From NCBI GenBank assembly GCA_934569045.1, contig CAKTJX010000027.1:1-35402 (forward strand): DNA of 35,402 bases, read 5' to 3'. Shown one piece after another: positions 23,095 to 30,152 of this stretch (within the stretch, counting starts at the first letter, position 1; every line of letters begins with the position of its first letter). The position numbers were made by a program, and so were the translations under genes. The notes below the pieces were generated by a model. That model searched no databases. It was not told the origin of the DNA and worked only from the letters and a program-made list of their open reading frames with translations. The DNA comes from an uncultured Oscillospiraceae bacterium (GTDB lineage Bacteria; Bacillota; Clostridia; Oscillospirales; Oscillospiraceae).

Positions 23095-25554
23095 ATGGCA
23101 ATTGAGTCATCGGGCGCGTATTTCATTGATTCGGATTATCGTGTTGTCGGCGTCAATGAGACGGCGCAAAAGATGTATCCGCAGCTGCGGGTTGGAGAGA
23201 AGTGCTACCAGTGTCTGATGTGGCGGGAGACGCCCTGCGACGTGTGCCCAGTGGCGCGGGGGATTCACGGTCCCAAGGTCTATCTGGACCCCATTCGCAA
23301 GGTGCATGAAACGGTAGAAGCCGTGGAGATGCCCATGCCGGACGGAAGCATGGGCCATGCCCTGGTGTTCAGTGCCATGGACGCGCTGAACCAGCTGACA
23401 AGGGCCCTTCCCACCGGAGAGGACGAGCTCCGCTGGCTAGGCGTGATTCGTTCCTTGGGAGAGAGCTACAGCCATATTTTTAACCTGGACTGCAATACGG
23501 GGATTGCGGCAGTCTACCGGGCAGAGCCTATGTGGCCGGAGCTGGATGCGCAGATCACCCCCAATTTCGTCTATCGGAATCTTATGAAGCGGTATGTGGA
23601 CCAGTATGTTCTGCCGGAGGACCGGAGTAAGCTGGCCGTCCTGCTGGACCCGGAGGAGCTGCGGGAGCAGCTTCGGGAAAAAACGTCTCTAATTCTGCAT
23701 TACCGGCTGATGGTCAGACGGTATGTGCACTTTTACAGCGTCCGCTGCATCCGGGTAGGGGACGGGGAGCAGTTCTCGGATATCATCCTTGCCTTTGCCT
23801 GTGAGGACGATGAGATGCACGATCTGCGCCTTTTGGGACCGGTACAGCTCTCCCCGGCAGAACCCCGCCGGAAGATTCTGGTGGTGGAGGATAACCCCAT
23901 CAACCGGGAAATGCTGGTGCAGATGCTGGACGCGGATTACGATGTGCTCTGCGCGGAGGACGGCGAGACGGGTATTGAGATTCTTTCTCAGAATTACCGC
24001 CAGCTGGCGCTGATCATTCTGGATGTATATATGCCCAAGTGCGATGGATTCCAGTTCCTGGCCCGCACCCGACAGGACCCGCTGCTGTCCGCGGTGCCGG
24101 TGATCGTTGCCACAGGTAGCGATAAACCGGAGGATGAGGCCCGGTGCCTGGAGCTTGGGGCCATGGACTTTATCACAAAGCCCTATAACCTGCGGGGCAT
24201 TCAGGGCAGGATTCGGAATCTCATTAAGATGCGGGAATCCAGCGCTATGCTCAGCGCCATCGAGTTCGATGCCCAGACAGGGCTTTATACCCGGCAGGCC
24301 TTTTTCCACCATGCGGCGGTGCTGCTGAACAGCAGTCCGGATGGGACTTACCAGGCTGTTGTGGTGGATATCCATAATTTCAAGCAGGTCAACAGCATTT
24401 ATGGCGAGAACATCGGTGACGACATTGTCCGGTATCTGGCCAAGCAGCTCAAGCGCCTGGTGCCGGAGGGATTGGTTGCCCACTTTGACGGGGACAGCTT
24501 TGTGTTCCTGGAGAAGGCGGCCGACCACTCCATGGAGGACCTGGAAAAGGCTGTTCGGGGAATTGCGAAGGGCGCGCCCATCCGAAATCTGATTCTCAAG
24601 TGCGGTGTTTACTGCTGCGACAACGCAAGTATGCCCGTATCCGTCATCTGCAACCGGGCGTTTTTGGCGCTGAACAGCATCAAAGACGATATGAACCATG
24701 CGGTGGCCCGGTTTGACGATCCCATCAACCAGCGCATCTGCCGGGAGCGGGATATGGAGAGCAGCTTTGAGGACGCGGTGCGGAATCAGGAGTTTGTGAT
24801 CTGGTATCAGCCGAAGTTTGATGTTCACACAGAGCGGATTGTCGGCGCGGAGGCGCTGGTTCGGTGGAAAAAGACGGATGGCTCCGTGGTGTCTCCCGGG
24901 GAGTTTATCTCCCTGTTTGAACGGGACGGGCTGATTGTGCGGCTGGATGAGTATGTGTTCCGCAGAGTCTGCCAGATGCAGCAGAAGCTGATCCGGGAGT
25001 ATGGCAGTGTTTTCCCCATTTCCGTGAATCTGTCCCGGAACAGCCTGCACTATCCTGGAATGATCGAGCGCTATGCCCGCATTGTGAAGGAGGCCCAGAT
25101 CAGTGCTCAGGTGGTGCCCATCGAGCTGACGGAGTCCTCCGGTATGCAGATGATCCAGATTAAGGAGCTGGCCCAGAAGATGGTGTCTCTGGGGTTCCCG
25201 CTGCATATGGATGATTTCGGCGCGGGGTACTCCTCTTTGGGTAACCTCAATTCGCTGCCCTTCCATGTGCTGAAGCTGGACAAGAGCTTGGTGGATTACA
25301 TCGGCAATTATCGAGGCAATCAGGTTCTGCGGCATATCATCTCCCTGGCCCACGGCTTGGGCATGGAGGTGCTGGCCGAGGGCGTGGAGACCCAGGCGCA
25401 GGTTCAGTTCCTGCGGGAGGTTGGCTGCGATGTGATCCAGGGCTATTATTTCTCCAAACCTCTGCCGGAGGAGCGCTTCCTGGAAACGGTGGCACAGTGG
25501 CACAATCGGCATACGGAATGCGGCCTCCATATTGAGCGCACCCTGCTTGTATAA
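23095..25554 (+). CDS. Cys-rich sensor-REC-degenerate GGDEF-EAL protein, probable c-di-GMP phosphodiesterase
   Basis: The product has 819 residues and no membrane segments. The N-terminal PAS-like part contains two CxxC pairs (CYQC and CDVC, residues about 39-56), which might bind a metal or Fe-S cluster. A response-regulator domain (about 260-380) keeps the acidic pair in VVEDN, the phospho-acceptor Asp in ILDVYMP near residue 309 and Lys in TKPY. The GGDEF domain (about 390-545) is degenerate: FDGDSF replaces the active loop. The EAL domain (about 565-805) keeps the catalytic residues: GAEALVRW, SVNLSRNS, ELTESS, DDFGAGYSS, KLDKS and EGVET. Predicted activity is c-di-GMP hydrolysis tuned by phosphorylation and by the N-terminal sensor. 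GAGGAG is about 17 bases from the ATG, which is long. Confidence 0.9.
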   Translation: MAIESSGAYFIDSDYRVVGVNETAQKMYPQLRVGEKCYQCLMWRETPCDVCPVARGIHGPKVYLDPIRKVHETVEAVEMPMPDGSMGHALVFSAMDALNQLTRALPTGEDELRWLGVIRSLGESYSHIFNLDCNTGIAAVYRAEPMWPELDAQITPNFVYRNLMKRYVDQYVLPEDRSKLAVLLDPEELREQLREKTSLILHYRLMVRRYVHFYSVRCIRVGDGEQFSDIILAFACEDDEMHDLRLLGPVQLSPAEPRRKILVVEDNPINREMLVQMLDADYDVLCAEDGETGIEILSQNYRQLALIILDVYMPKCDGFQFLARTRQDPLLSAVPVIVATGSDKPEDEARCLELGAMDFITKPYNLRGIQGRIRNLIKMRESSAMLSAIEFDAQTGLYTRQAFFHHAAVLLNSSPDGTYQAVVVDIHNFKQVNSIYGENIGDDIVRYLAKQLKRLVPEGLVAHFDGDSFVFLEKAADHSMEDLEKAVRGIAKGAPIRNLILKCGVYCCDNASMPVSVICNRAFLALNSIKDDMNHAVARFDDPINQRICRERDMESSFEDAVRNQEFVIWYQPKFDVHTERIVGAEALVRWKKTDGSVVSPGEFISLFERDGLIVRLDEYVFRRVCQMQQKLIREYGSVFPISVNLSRNSLHYPGMIERYARIVKEAQISAQVVPIELTESSGMQMIQIKELAQKMVSLGFPLHMDDFGAGYSSLGNLNSLPFHVLKLDKSLVDYIGNYRGNQVLRHIISLAHGLGMEVLAEGVETQAQVQFLREVGCDVIQGYYFSKPLPEERFLETVAQWHNRHTECGLHIERTLLV

Positions 25555-25565
25555 TTTACGGTTTC

Positions 25566-25595
25566 AGCGGCCCGCCTTCCAGGTGGGCCGCTTTC
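25566..25595 (+). terminator. Terminator after the EAL-domain gene
   Basis: AGCGGCCCGCC pairs with GGTGGGCCGCT (one G-T pair) around a 5-base loop, followed by a short T run. Confidence 0.72.
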
Positions 25596-25629
25596 ATAAC
25601 GCCTCAAAGGAACCAATTATGTGAACTAT

Positions 25630-25658
25630 TTGACAATGAGACCCATTTTCGATAGAAT
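25630..25658 (+). promoter_or_regulatory. Promoter of the D,D-carboxypeptidase gene
   Basis: A perfect TTGACA, a 17-base spacer, then TAGAAT, 37 bases before the start codon. Confidence 0.82.
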
Positions 25659-25694
25659 GGTGGAGAAGAATGAAGGAAAAAGGGGCCTATTGCT

Positions 25695-26978
25695 TTGCGA
25701 CGAAACCGAAACCGTGCGCTTTGCGCACTGCTGCTCTGCGCTTTTCTTCTGCTGTCCGCACCCCGCGCCTTTGCCCAGGAGCCGGAACTGGCATCCCAGG
25801 CGGCCATCCTGATGGACGCGGAAACCGGGCAGATTCTTTATGAAAAGAACGCCTACGAGCAAATGTATCCTGCCAGCATTACAAAGATTCTGACCGGGCT
25901 GCTGGCGCTGGAGAGCTTAGACCCCAGCGAGGTGCTGATCGTCTCACAGCAGGCTGTGGCCCAGGTGCCCAGAACCTCCTCCCATATCGGCTTGGGAGTG
26001 GGAGAGGCCATTACCGCGGAGGATGCGCTCTATGCCATTGCCCTGTCCTCCGCCAACGATGCCGCGGTGGTTCTGGCCGAGGCAGTTTCCGGCAGCGTAG
26101 AGGTCTTTTCTGAGCGGATGAATCAGGAGGCTAAGGAAATTGGCGCTTTTAATTCCAACTTTGTAAATCCCAATGGGTTACCCTCCCAGCAGCACTATAC
26201 CACTGCCTACGATATGGCGCTGATCACCCAGAGGGCCCTTCAGCAGCCGGATTTTCTGCGCTACTTCGGCAGCGGTGCCTATGAAATGCCCGCCACAAAT
26301 CTTTCCGCTGCCCGGTCTCTGGTTTCCAAAAATCGGTTTATTGACGGGGAGCAGTCCTGTCCGGGGCTGCTGTTCAGCAAAACCGGCTGGACCAGCAGCG
26401 CCCAGGGAACCCTGGTCACCGCGGCGAAGCGGCAGGGCACCACGCTGATTGCCGTTACCCTCAAATCGCCGCTGCTGACAGACAAATATTTCGATACCCA
26501 GAAGCTCTTTGACTATGGCTTTGACTCGTTTTACCGGGTGACGGTGGATGATGACTTTGTTTTGGCACAGCTGCGGGAGCAGGGAATGGGCACCAATGTG
26601 GAGCTGGAAAACTTCGAGCCGTTCTCATTCCTGGTTTCAGAGGATGTGCCGGAGGAGGCGGTTCGCCTGGTGGTACCGGGGGGCTTTGACCCCGATTCCG
26701 GTGTTACCACCGTTCCGGTTTCCATTGTTGCCCAGGATGATGAAGGTTCTTTCCTGCTCCTCAAGGATATGCTTTTGACCCTCGACATCACGCGGGAGGA
26801 GGACGTGGAGCCCGAAAGCCTGGTGCCGGACGTAGCCGCCCAACCCCATAATCTGGGCTGGATTCCCCTGGCCCTGATGGGCGGCGTGGTGCTGCTCCTG
26901 CTTGGAAAATGGGGGCTTGACAGCCGCAAAGCCAAAAGCGGCGGGGAGGCACAGCAGGAAAATGCCGGTTCCCAATAG
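25695..26978 (+). CDS. dacF: D-alanyl-D-alanine carboxypeptidase (PBP5/DacF type)
   Basis: This 427-residue enzyme trims the terminal D-alanine from peptidoglycan stem peptides outside the cell. A signal peptide covers about residues 1-28. The three active-site motifs are present: SITK with Ser61 and Lys64, SAN at 119-121, and KTG at 229-231. A C-terminal beta domain follows (about 285-370). A hydrophobic helix near 386-405 with a charged tail anchors the protein. The start is TTG; a TGA at 25671-25673 excludes any earlier standard start, and AAAGGGG lies about nine bases upstream. The symbol follows common usage for this family in spore-forming Clostridia; dacA/dacB would be equally possible. 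Confidence 0.93.
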   Translation: MRRNRNRALCALLLCAFLLLSAPRAFAQEPELASQAAILMDAETGQILYEKNAYEQMYPASITKILTGLLALESLDPSEVLIVSQQAVAQVPRTSSHIGLGVGEAITAEDALYAIALSSANDAAVVLAEAVSGSVEVFSERMNQEAKEIGAFNSNFVNPNGLPSQQHYTTAYDMALITQRALQQPDFLRYFGSGAYEMPATNLSAARSLVSKNRFIDGEQSCPGLLFSKTGWTSSAQGTLVTAAKRQGTTLIAVTLKSPLLTDKYFDTQKLFDYGFDSFYRVTVDDDFVLAQLREQGMGTNVELENFEPFSFLVSEDVPEEAVRLVVPGGFDPDSGVTTVPVSIVAQDDEGSFLLLKDMLLTLDITREEDVEPESLVPDVAAQPHNLGWIPLALMGGVVLLLLGKWGLDSRKAKSGGEAQQENAGSQ

Positions 26979-27001
26979 GAAAGCTCCATAAAATGTAACC
27001 G

Positions 27002-27040
27002 AAAAAGGCCGAACACCCTGGTTTGGGTGTCGGCCTTTTT
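27002..27040 (+). terminator. Terminator after dacF
   Basis: AAAAAGGCCG-A-ACACCC pairs with GGGTGTCGGCCTTTTT, with one bulged A and a 6-base loop. The A/T symmetry would allow function in both directions. Confidence 0.92.
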
Positions 27041-27055
27041 CTTGCCCGAAATACT

Positions 27056-27108
27056 TGTTGACAAATCAACATGATTCTGCTATACTTCTGAATGTTGATT
27101 TTACAACA
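27056..27108 (+). promoter_or_regulatory. marR-degV promoter with two operator-like palindromes
   Basis: TTGACA (27058-27063), a 17-base spacer and TATACT (27081-27086), preceded by TGC. A perfect palindrome TGTTGA-caaa-TCAACA (27056-27071) covers the -35. A near copy TGTTGA-tttt-ACAACA (27093-27108) lies over the expected start of transcription, with centres 37 bases apart. The shape suits a dimeric MarR protein repressing its own operon. Confidence 0.78.
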
Positions 27109-27121
27109 ACAGGAGGCAGCC

Positions 27122-27574
27122 ATGGAACAGCGGTTCGAGACCTTTACGGTGCTGGTCAGCAAGATCAGCAGAAACATCAAGCGGCTGAAAGCCGATCAGA
27201 TGGCCCAGCTGGACCTGAAGGGGCCCCATGTGTCCTGCCTGTATTACCTCTATCGCTGCGGCAGCCTGACGGCGGCGGAGCTGTGCGACCGCTGCGAGGA
27301 AGACAAAGCCGCCATTTCCCGCTCTCTGGATTACCTGGAACGAAACGGGTATCTGCAATGCCAGAGTGCGGGGAATAAGAAGTACAAAAGTCCCCTGATT
27401 CTGACACCGAAAGGGCGGCAGACCGGGGAAGAGGTGGCCCGCCGGATTGACCGGATTGTCGAACTGGCGAGCCAGGGGCTGACAGAGCAGGAGCGGGAAG
27501 GGATGTACCAGGCCATGGAGCGGATCTGTGCCAACCTGGAGGAGCTTTCCCAGCAGGAAGCAAAGGAGATTTAA
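27122..27574 (+). CDS. MarR-family transcriptional regulator
   Basis: This 150-residue protein has the MarR winged-helix fold: LTAAELCDRCEEDKAAISRSLDYLERNGYL (in parts: AAELCDRC, then AAISRSLDYLERNGY) forms the DNA-binding helices, and the wing GNKKYKSPLILTPKG follows. N- and C-terminal helices would form the dimer interface. The ATG at 27122 is preceded by AGGAGG seven bases upstream and by two operator-like palindromes. It is followed after only 3 bases by a DegV-family gene, so it probably controls that gene together with itself. The pairing recalls FabT-type regulators of fatty-acid metabolism; this is inference. Confidence 0.92.
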   Translation: MEQRFETFTVLVSKISRNIKRLKADQMAQLDLKGPHVSCLYYLYRCGSLTAAELCDRCEEDKAAISRSLDYLERNGYLQCQSAGNKKYKSPLILTPKGRQTGEEVARRIDRIVELASQGLTEQEREGMYQAMERICANLEELSQQEAKEI

Positions 27575-27577
27575 AAA

Positions 27578-28417
27578 ATGCGTGTGCGTGTAATTGTGGA
27601 TTCTTCCACCGATGTATCCCAGCGTTATCAGAATCAAATTCAGGTTGTTCCCCTGACGGTTCGGTTTGGGGAAGAGGAATATTTTGACGGGGTGACCCTG
27701 GACAAGCGGGAATTCTACCGGAAGCTGGTGGAGAGCGATGCCCTGCCCACCACCAGCCAGGCAACCCCTGCCATGTTTGATACCGTTTTCCGGGAGACCG
27801 CCGCCGCGGGGGACAGCGCCGTGGTGCTCACCATCTCCTCCGCTCTCTCCGGCACCTACCAGAGTGCCATGCTGGCGGCGCAGGGGTATGAAAATATCTA
27901 TGTGGTGGACAGCAAAACGGTTGCCATCGGCGCGGGCGTTCTGGCGGAATACGCGGTGGAGCTGGCGGAGCAGGGAAAGCAGGCTCGGGAGATTGCGGAC
28001 ATTCTGACCCGGAAGCGGGAAGAGGTCTGCGTCATCGCCCTGCTGGATACGCTGGAATACCTGAAAAAGGGCGGCAGAATTTCCAAGACGGTTGCCTTTG
28101 CGGGCGGGGTGCTGAACATCAAGCCCGTGGTCACTGTGCAGGACGGCGCTGTGGCACTGATTGGCAAGGCCCGTGGCTCCCGCAACGGCAACAATCTGCT
28201 GGTGGAGAAAATCCGGGACTGCGGCGGTGTGGATTTTGAAAAGCCCCTGCTGCTGGGCTATACGGGCCTGACGGAGGCATTGCTTGACAAATATGTGGAA
28301 GACAGCAAAGCCCTCTGGGAGGGCCACAGGGAGACTATGGACCGGTGCCTGCTGTGCAGCGTCATCGGCACCCATGTGGGCCCCGGCGCGGTAGCGGTGG
28401 CCTTTTTCCATAAATAA
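27578..28417 (+). CDS. DegV family protein (fatty-acid-binding, FakB-like)
   Basis: This 279-residue protein begins VRVIVDSSTDVS, the DegV signature start, with PTTSQATP near residue 58 and SSALSGTYQSA near 88, both lining the lipid pocket in known structures. LDTLEYLKKGGRIS near residue 154 and the NIKPVVTVQDG segment are also typical. FakB proteins present bound fatty acids to the kinase FakA for phosphorylation, feeding exogenous fatty acids into phospholipids. No fakA is in the window. Its ribosome site AAGGAG lies inside the end of marR, giving coupled expression. Confidence 0.92.
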   Translation: MRVRVIVDSSTDVSQRYQNQIQVVPLTVRFGEEEYFDGVTLDKREFYRKLVESDALPTTSQATPAMFDTVFRETAAAGDSAVVLTISSALSGTYQSAMLAAQGYENIYVVDSKTVAIGAGVLAEYAVELAEQGKQAREIADILTRKREEVCVIALLDTLEYLKKGGRISKTVAFAGGVLNIKPVVTVQDGAVALIGKARGSRNGNNLLVEKIRDCGGVDFEKPLLLGYTGLTEALLDKYVEDSKALWEGHRETMDRCLLCSVIGTHVGPGAVAVAFFHK

Positions 28418-28422
28418 TATCC

Positions 28423-28470
28423 GGAGCCTGGAGGTGAAACGGAAAACCGCTTTTTTCCGGGCTCGTTTTT
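28423..28470 (+). terminator. Terminator after degV
   Basis: GAGCC pairs with GGCTC across an inner CGGAAAA/TTTTCCG hairpin, and GTTTTTG follows. The structure is branched and less regular than the others in this window. Confidence 0.6.
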
Positions 28471-28499
28471 GTGCAAAAAAGGAAACACATGGAAGATAC

Positions 28500-28528
28500 T
28501 TGATTTTTACAAAAGAAGCTGGTATACT
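28500..28528 (+). promoter_or_regulatory. Promoter of the tRNA-Ser gene
   Basis: TTGATT, a 17-base spacer, then TATACT preceded by TGG, 15 bases before the mature tRNA 5' end. Confidence 0.75.
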
Positions 28529-28543
28529 ATCTCTGTTAGAAAC

Positions 28544-28635
28544 GGAGAGTTACTCAAGTGGTCGAAGAGGCGTGACTCGAAATCTCGTAGGGTGTGAATA
28601 GCGCCGCCAGGGTTCAAATCCCTGACTCTCCGCCA
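28544..28635 (+). tRNA. tRNA-Ser (anticodon CGA)
   Basis: The acceptor stem GGAGAGT pairs with ACTCTCC, then discriminator G and an encoded CCA end. The D arm, an anticodon loop CTCGAAA (anticodon CGA, reading UCG), a long variable arm with a short GGTG/CGCC stem, and the T arm CAGGG-TTCAAAT-CCCTG are all present. The long variable arm is diagnostic of a class II tRNA. The 5' strand of the anticodon stem contains one apparent T-T mismatch. Confidence 0.95.
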
Positions 28636-28643
28636 GTTTTCCG

Positions 28644-28714
28644 CAAAGGATAATAGAGAATGGAGAATGGGGGATTCCCCCCGCTTCTCTGTTATCTGTT
28701 GTCCTTTGTTTTTT
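28644..28714 (+). terminator. Long hairpin terminator after the tRNA gene
   Basis: CAAAGGA pairs with TCCTTTG, GATAA with TTATC, AGAGAA with TTCTCT, and GGGGG with CCCCC around an ATT loop, giving an interrupted stem of over 60 bases followed by TTTTTTG. It is unusually long for a terminator and may be a repeat-derived hairpin. Confidence 0.68.
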
Positions 28715-28740
28715 GTTGATTTCGAGAAAGAGGGAAGACA

Positions 28741-30117
28741 GTGAGCAGTCAGAAAACAACCGCGAGAGACATGACCCAGGGCAATATCGTCAAACAGGTT
28801 CTCCTGTTTGCCATGCCGCTGATGCTGGGCAATATTTTTCAGATGCTGTACAATACGGTGGATTCCATCGTTGTGGGCCAGTTTGTGGGTACGCAGGCTT
28901 TGGCCGCCGTTGGCTCCACCACCATGATCGTGAATATGCTGGTGTTCTTTTTCAACGGATTTTCCATCGGCGCCAGTGTGGTAATCGGCGTTCATTTCGG
29001 CGCCAAGAATATGGAGAAACTCCATAAGGCAGTGGAAACTACCATGGCGGCGACCTTTATCATGAGCGTCCTGTTTACGATTATCGGCGTTCTGGGGGTC
29101 AAGCCCATGCTCCGGTTTATGTCCACGCCGGAGGATGTATTCCCGGAGGCGACCACCTACCTGCAGATTTATTTCGCGGGCTTCTCAGGCTTGCTGATCT
29201 ACAACATGGGCAGCGGTGTTCTCCGCTCTGTGGGAGATACCACCCGGCCCCTGTATTTCCTGGTGCTTACCAGCATCCTGAATATTATCCTGGACCTGGT
29301 GTTTGTGCTAGTTATCCCTATGGGTATTGCCGGTGTGGCCTACGCGACCATCATTTCTCAGTTTATTTCCGCCGGGCTGACCCTGATTCTGCTGAGCCGC
29401 TCGAAGGATATCTATAAGCTCACCTGGCATGACCTCGCCATTGACGGCGGAATTCTGAAGCATATTTTCTCCGTTGGCCTGCCGGCAGGCATTCAGTCCG
29501 TCATTACGGCCTTCTCCAATGTGTTTGTTCAGTCCTACATCAACTACTTCGGCTCCAGCTGCATGGCGGGGTGGAGCTGCTACAACAAGCTGGATCAGTT
29601 TGTGATGCTGCCTATGCAGAGTATGGCCATGGCCTCTACCACCTTCGTCAGCCAGAACATCGGTGCCCGGCAGCCCAAGCGGGCGGAAAAGGGCACCCAC
29701 ATTACCATCCTTCTGACGCTGCTGATTACCGGGGCCATCGTGGCGGCTATGATGGCATTTGCCGCGCCGTCGGTGGAGTTATTCTCCCAGGACCCGAAGG
29801 TGGTGGAGTACGGGGTCCTCTTTATCCGGGCCAATGTGGTATTTCTGCTGTTTAACTGTGTAACCCATGTGCTGGCCGGTGCGCTGCGTGGCATGGGGGA
29901 TTCCAACGGGCCTATGATTATCATGCTGCTGGGCTTTGTGGGCTTCCGTCAGGCCTATCTCTACATCATGACCCACTTCATCAGCAATACCCCGCTGACG
30001 GTGGGCTTTGGCTATCCTGTGGGCTGGGTTTCCTGCTGTGTGCTGGAGGTTACATACTTCCTGATCCGCAGAAAGCGTCTGCTGTATCAGGAAGATGACG
30101 AGAGCATTGACAACTGA
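28741..30117 (+). CDS. MATE family efflux transporter
   Basis: This 458-residue protein has about 12 membrane segments and belongs to the MATE (NorM/DinF-like) family, which exports drugs or metabolites in exchange for Na+ or H+. The opening MTQGNIVKQVLLFAMPLMLGN (in parts: GNIVKQVLLFA, PLMLGNIFQMLYNTVDSIVVGQF) is the family's usual first helix. QSVITAFSNVFVQSYIN and the SMAMASTTFVSQNIGA segment occur near residues 258 and 300. The start is GTG at 28741 with AGAGGGA upstream; an ATG ten codons later would also fit. Substrate is unknown. No promoter is obvious between the tRNA terminator and this gene, and 35 bases separate it from the next gene. Confidence 0.92.
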   Translation: MSSQKTTARDMTQGNIVKQVLLFAMPLMLGNIFQMLYNTVDSIVVGQFVGTQALAAVGSTTMIVNMLVFFFNGFSIGASVVIGVHFGAKNMEKLHKAVETTMAATFIMSVLFTIIGVLGVKPMLRFMSTPEDVFPEATTYLQIYFAGFSGLLIYNMGSGVLRSVGDTTRPLYFLVLTSILNIILDLVFVLVIPMGIAGVAYATIISQFISAGLTLILLSRSKDIYKLTWHDLAIDGGILKHIFSVGLPAGIQSVITAFSNVFVQSYINYFGSSCMAGWSCYNKLDQFVMLPMQSMAMASTTFVSQNIGARQPKRAEKGTHITILLTLLITGAIVAAMMAFAAPSVELFSQDPKVVEYGVLFIRANVVFLLFNCVTHVLAGALRGMGDSNGPMIIMLLGFVGFRQAYLYIMTHFISNTPLTVGFGYPVGWVSCCVLEVTYFLIRRKRLLYQEDDESIDN

Positions 30118-30152
30118 ATGCCGGAATCTGTCCGGGGAAAGAGAAGTGCGTC

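Noticed and set aside
23082..23105. Seven-codon GTG mini-frame overlapping the EAL gene start
   Set aside because: It is too short and unsupported to call a leader peptide, although it would place GAGGAG at a better distance.
23689..25530. 613-residue minus-strand open frame
   Set aside because: It is antisense to the REC-GGDEF-EAL gene with no recognisable domain or ribosome site.
25670..25760. ATG at 25670 as dacF start
   Set aside because: It is in another frame that does not encode the signal peptide. The TTG at 25695 is the first standard start in the correct frame.
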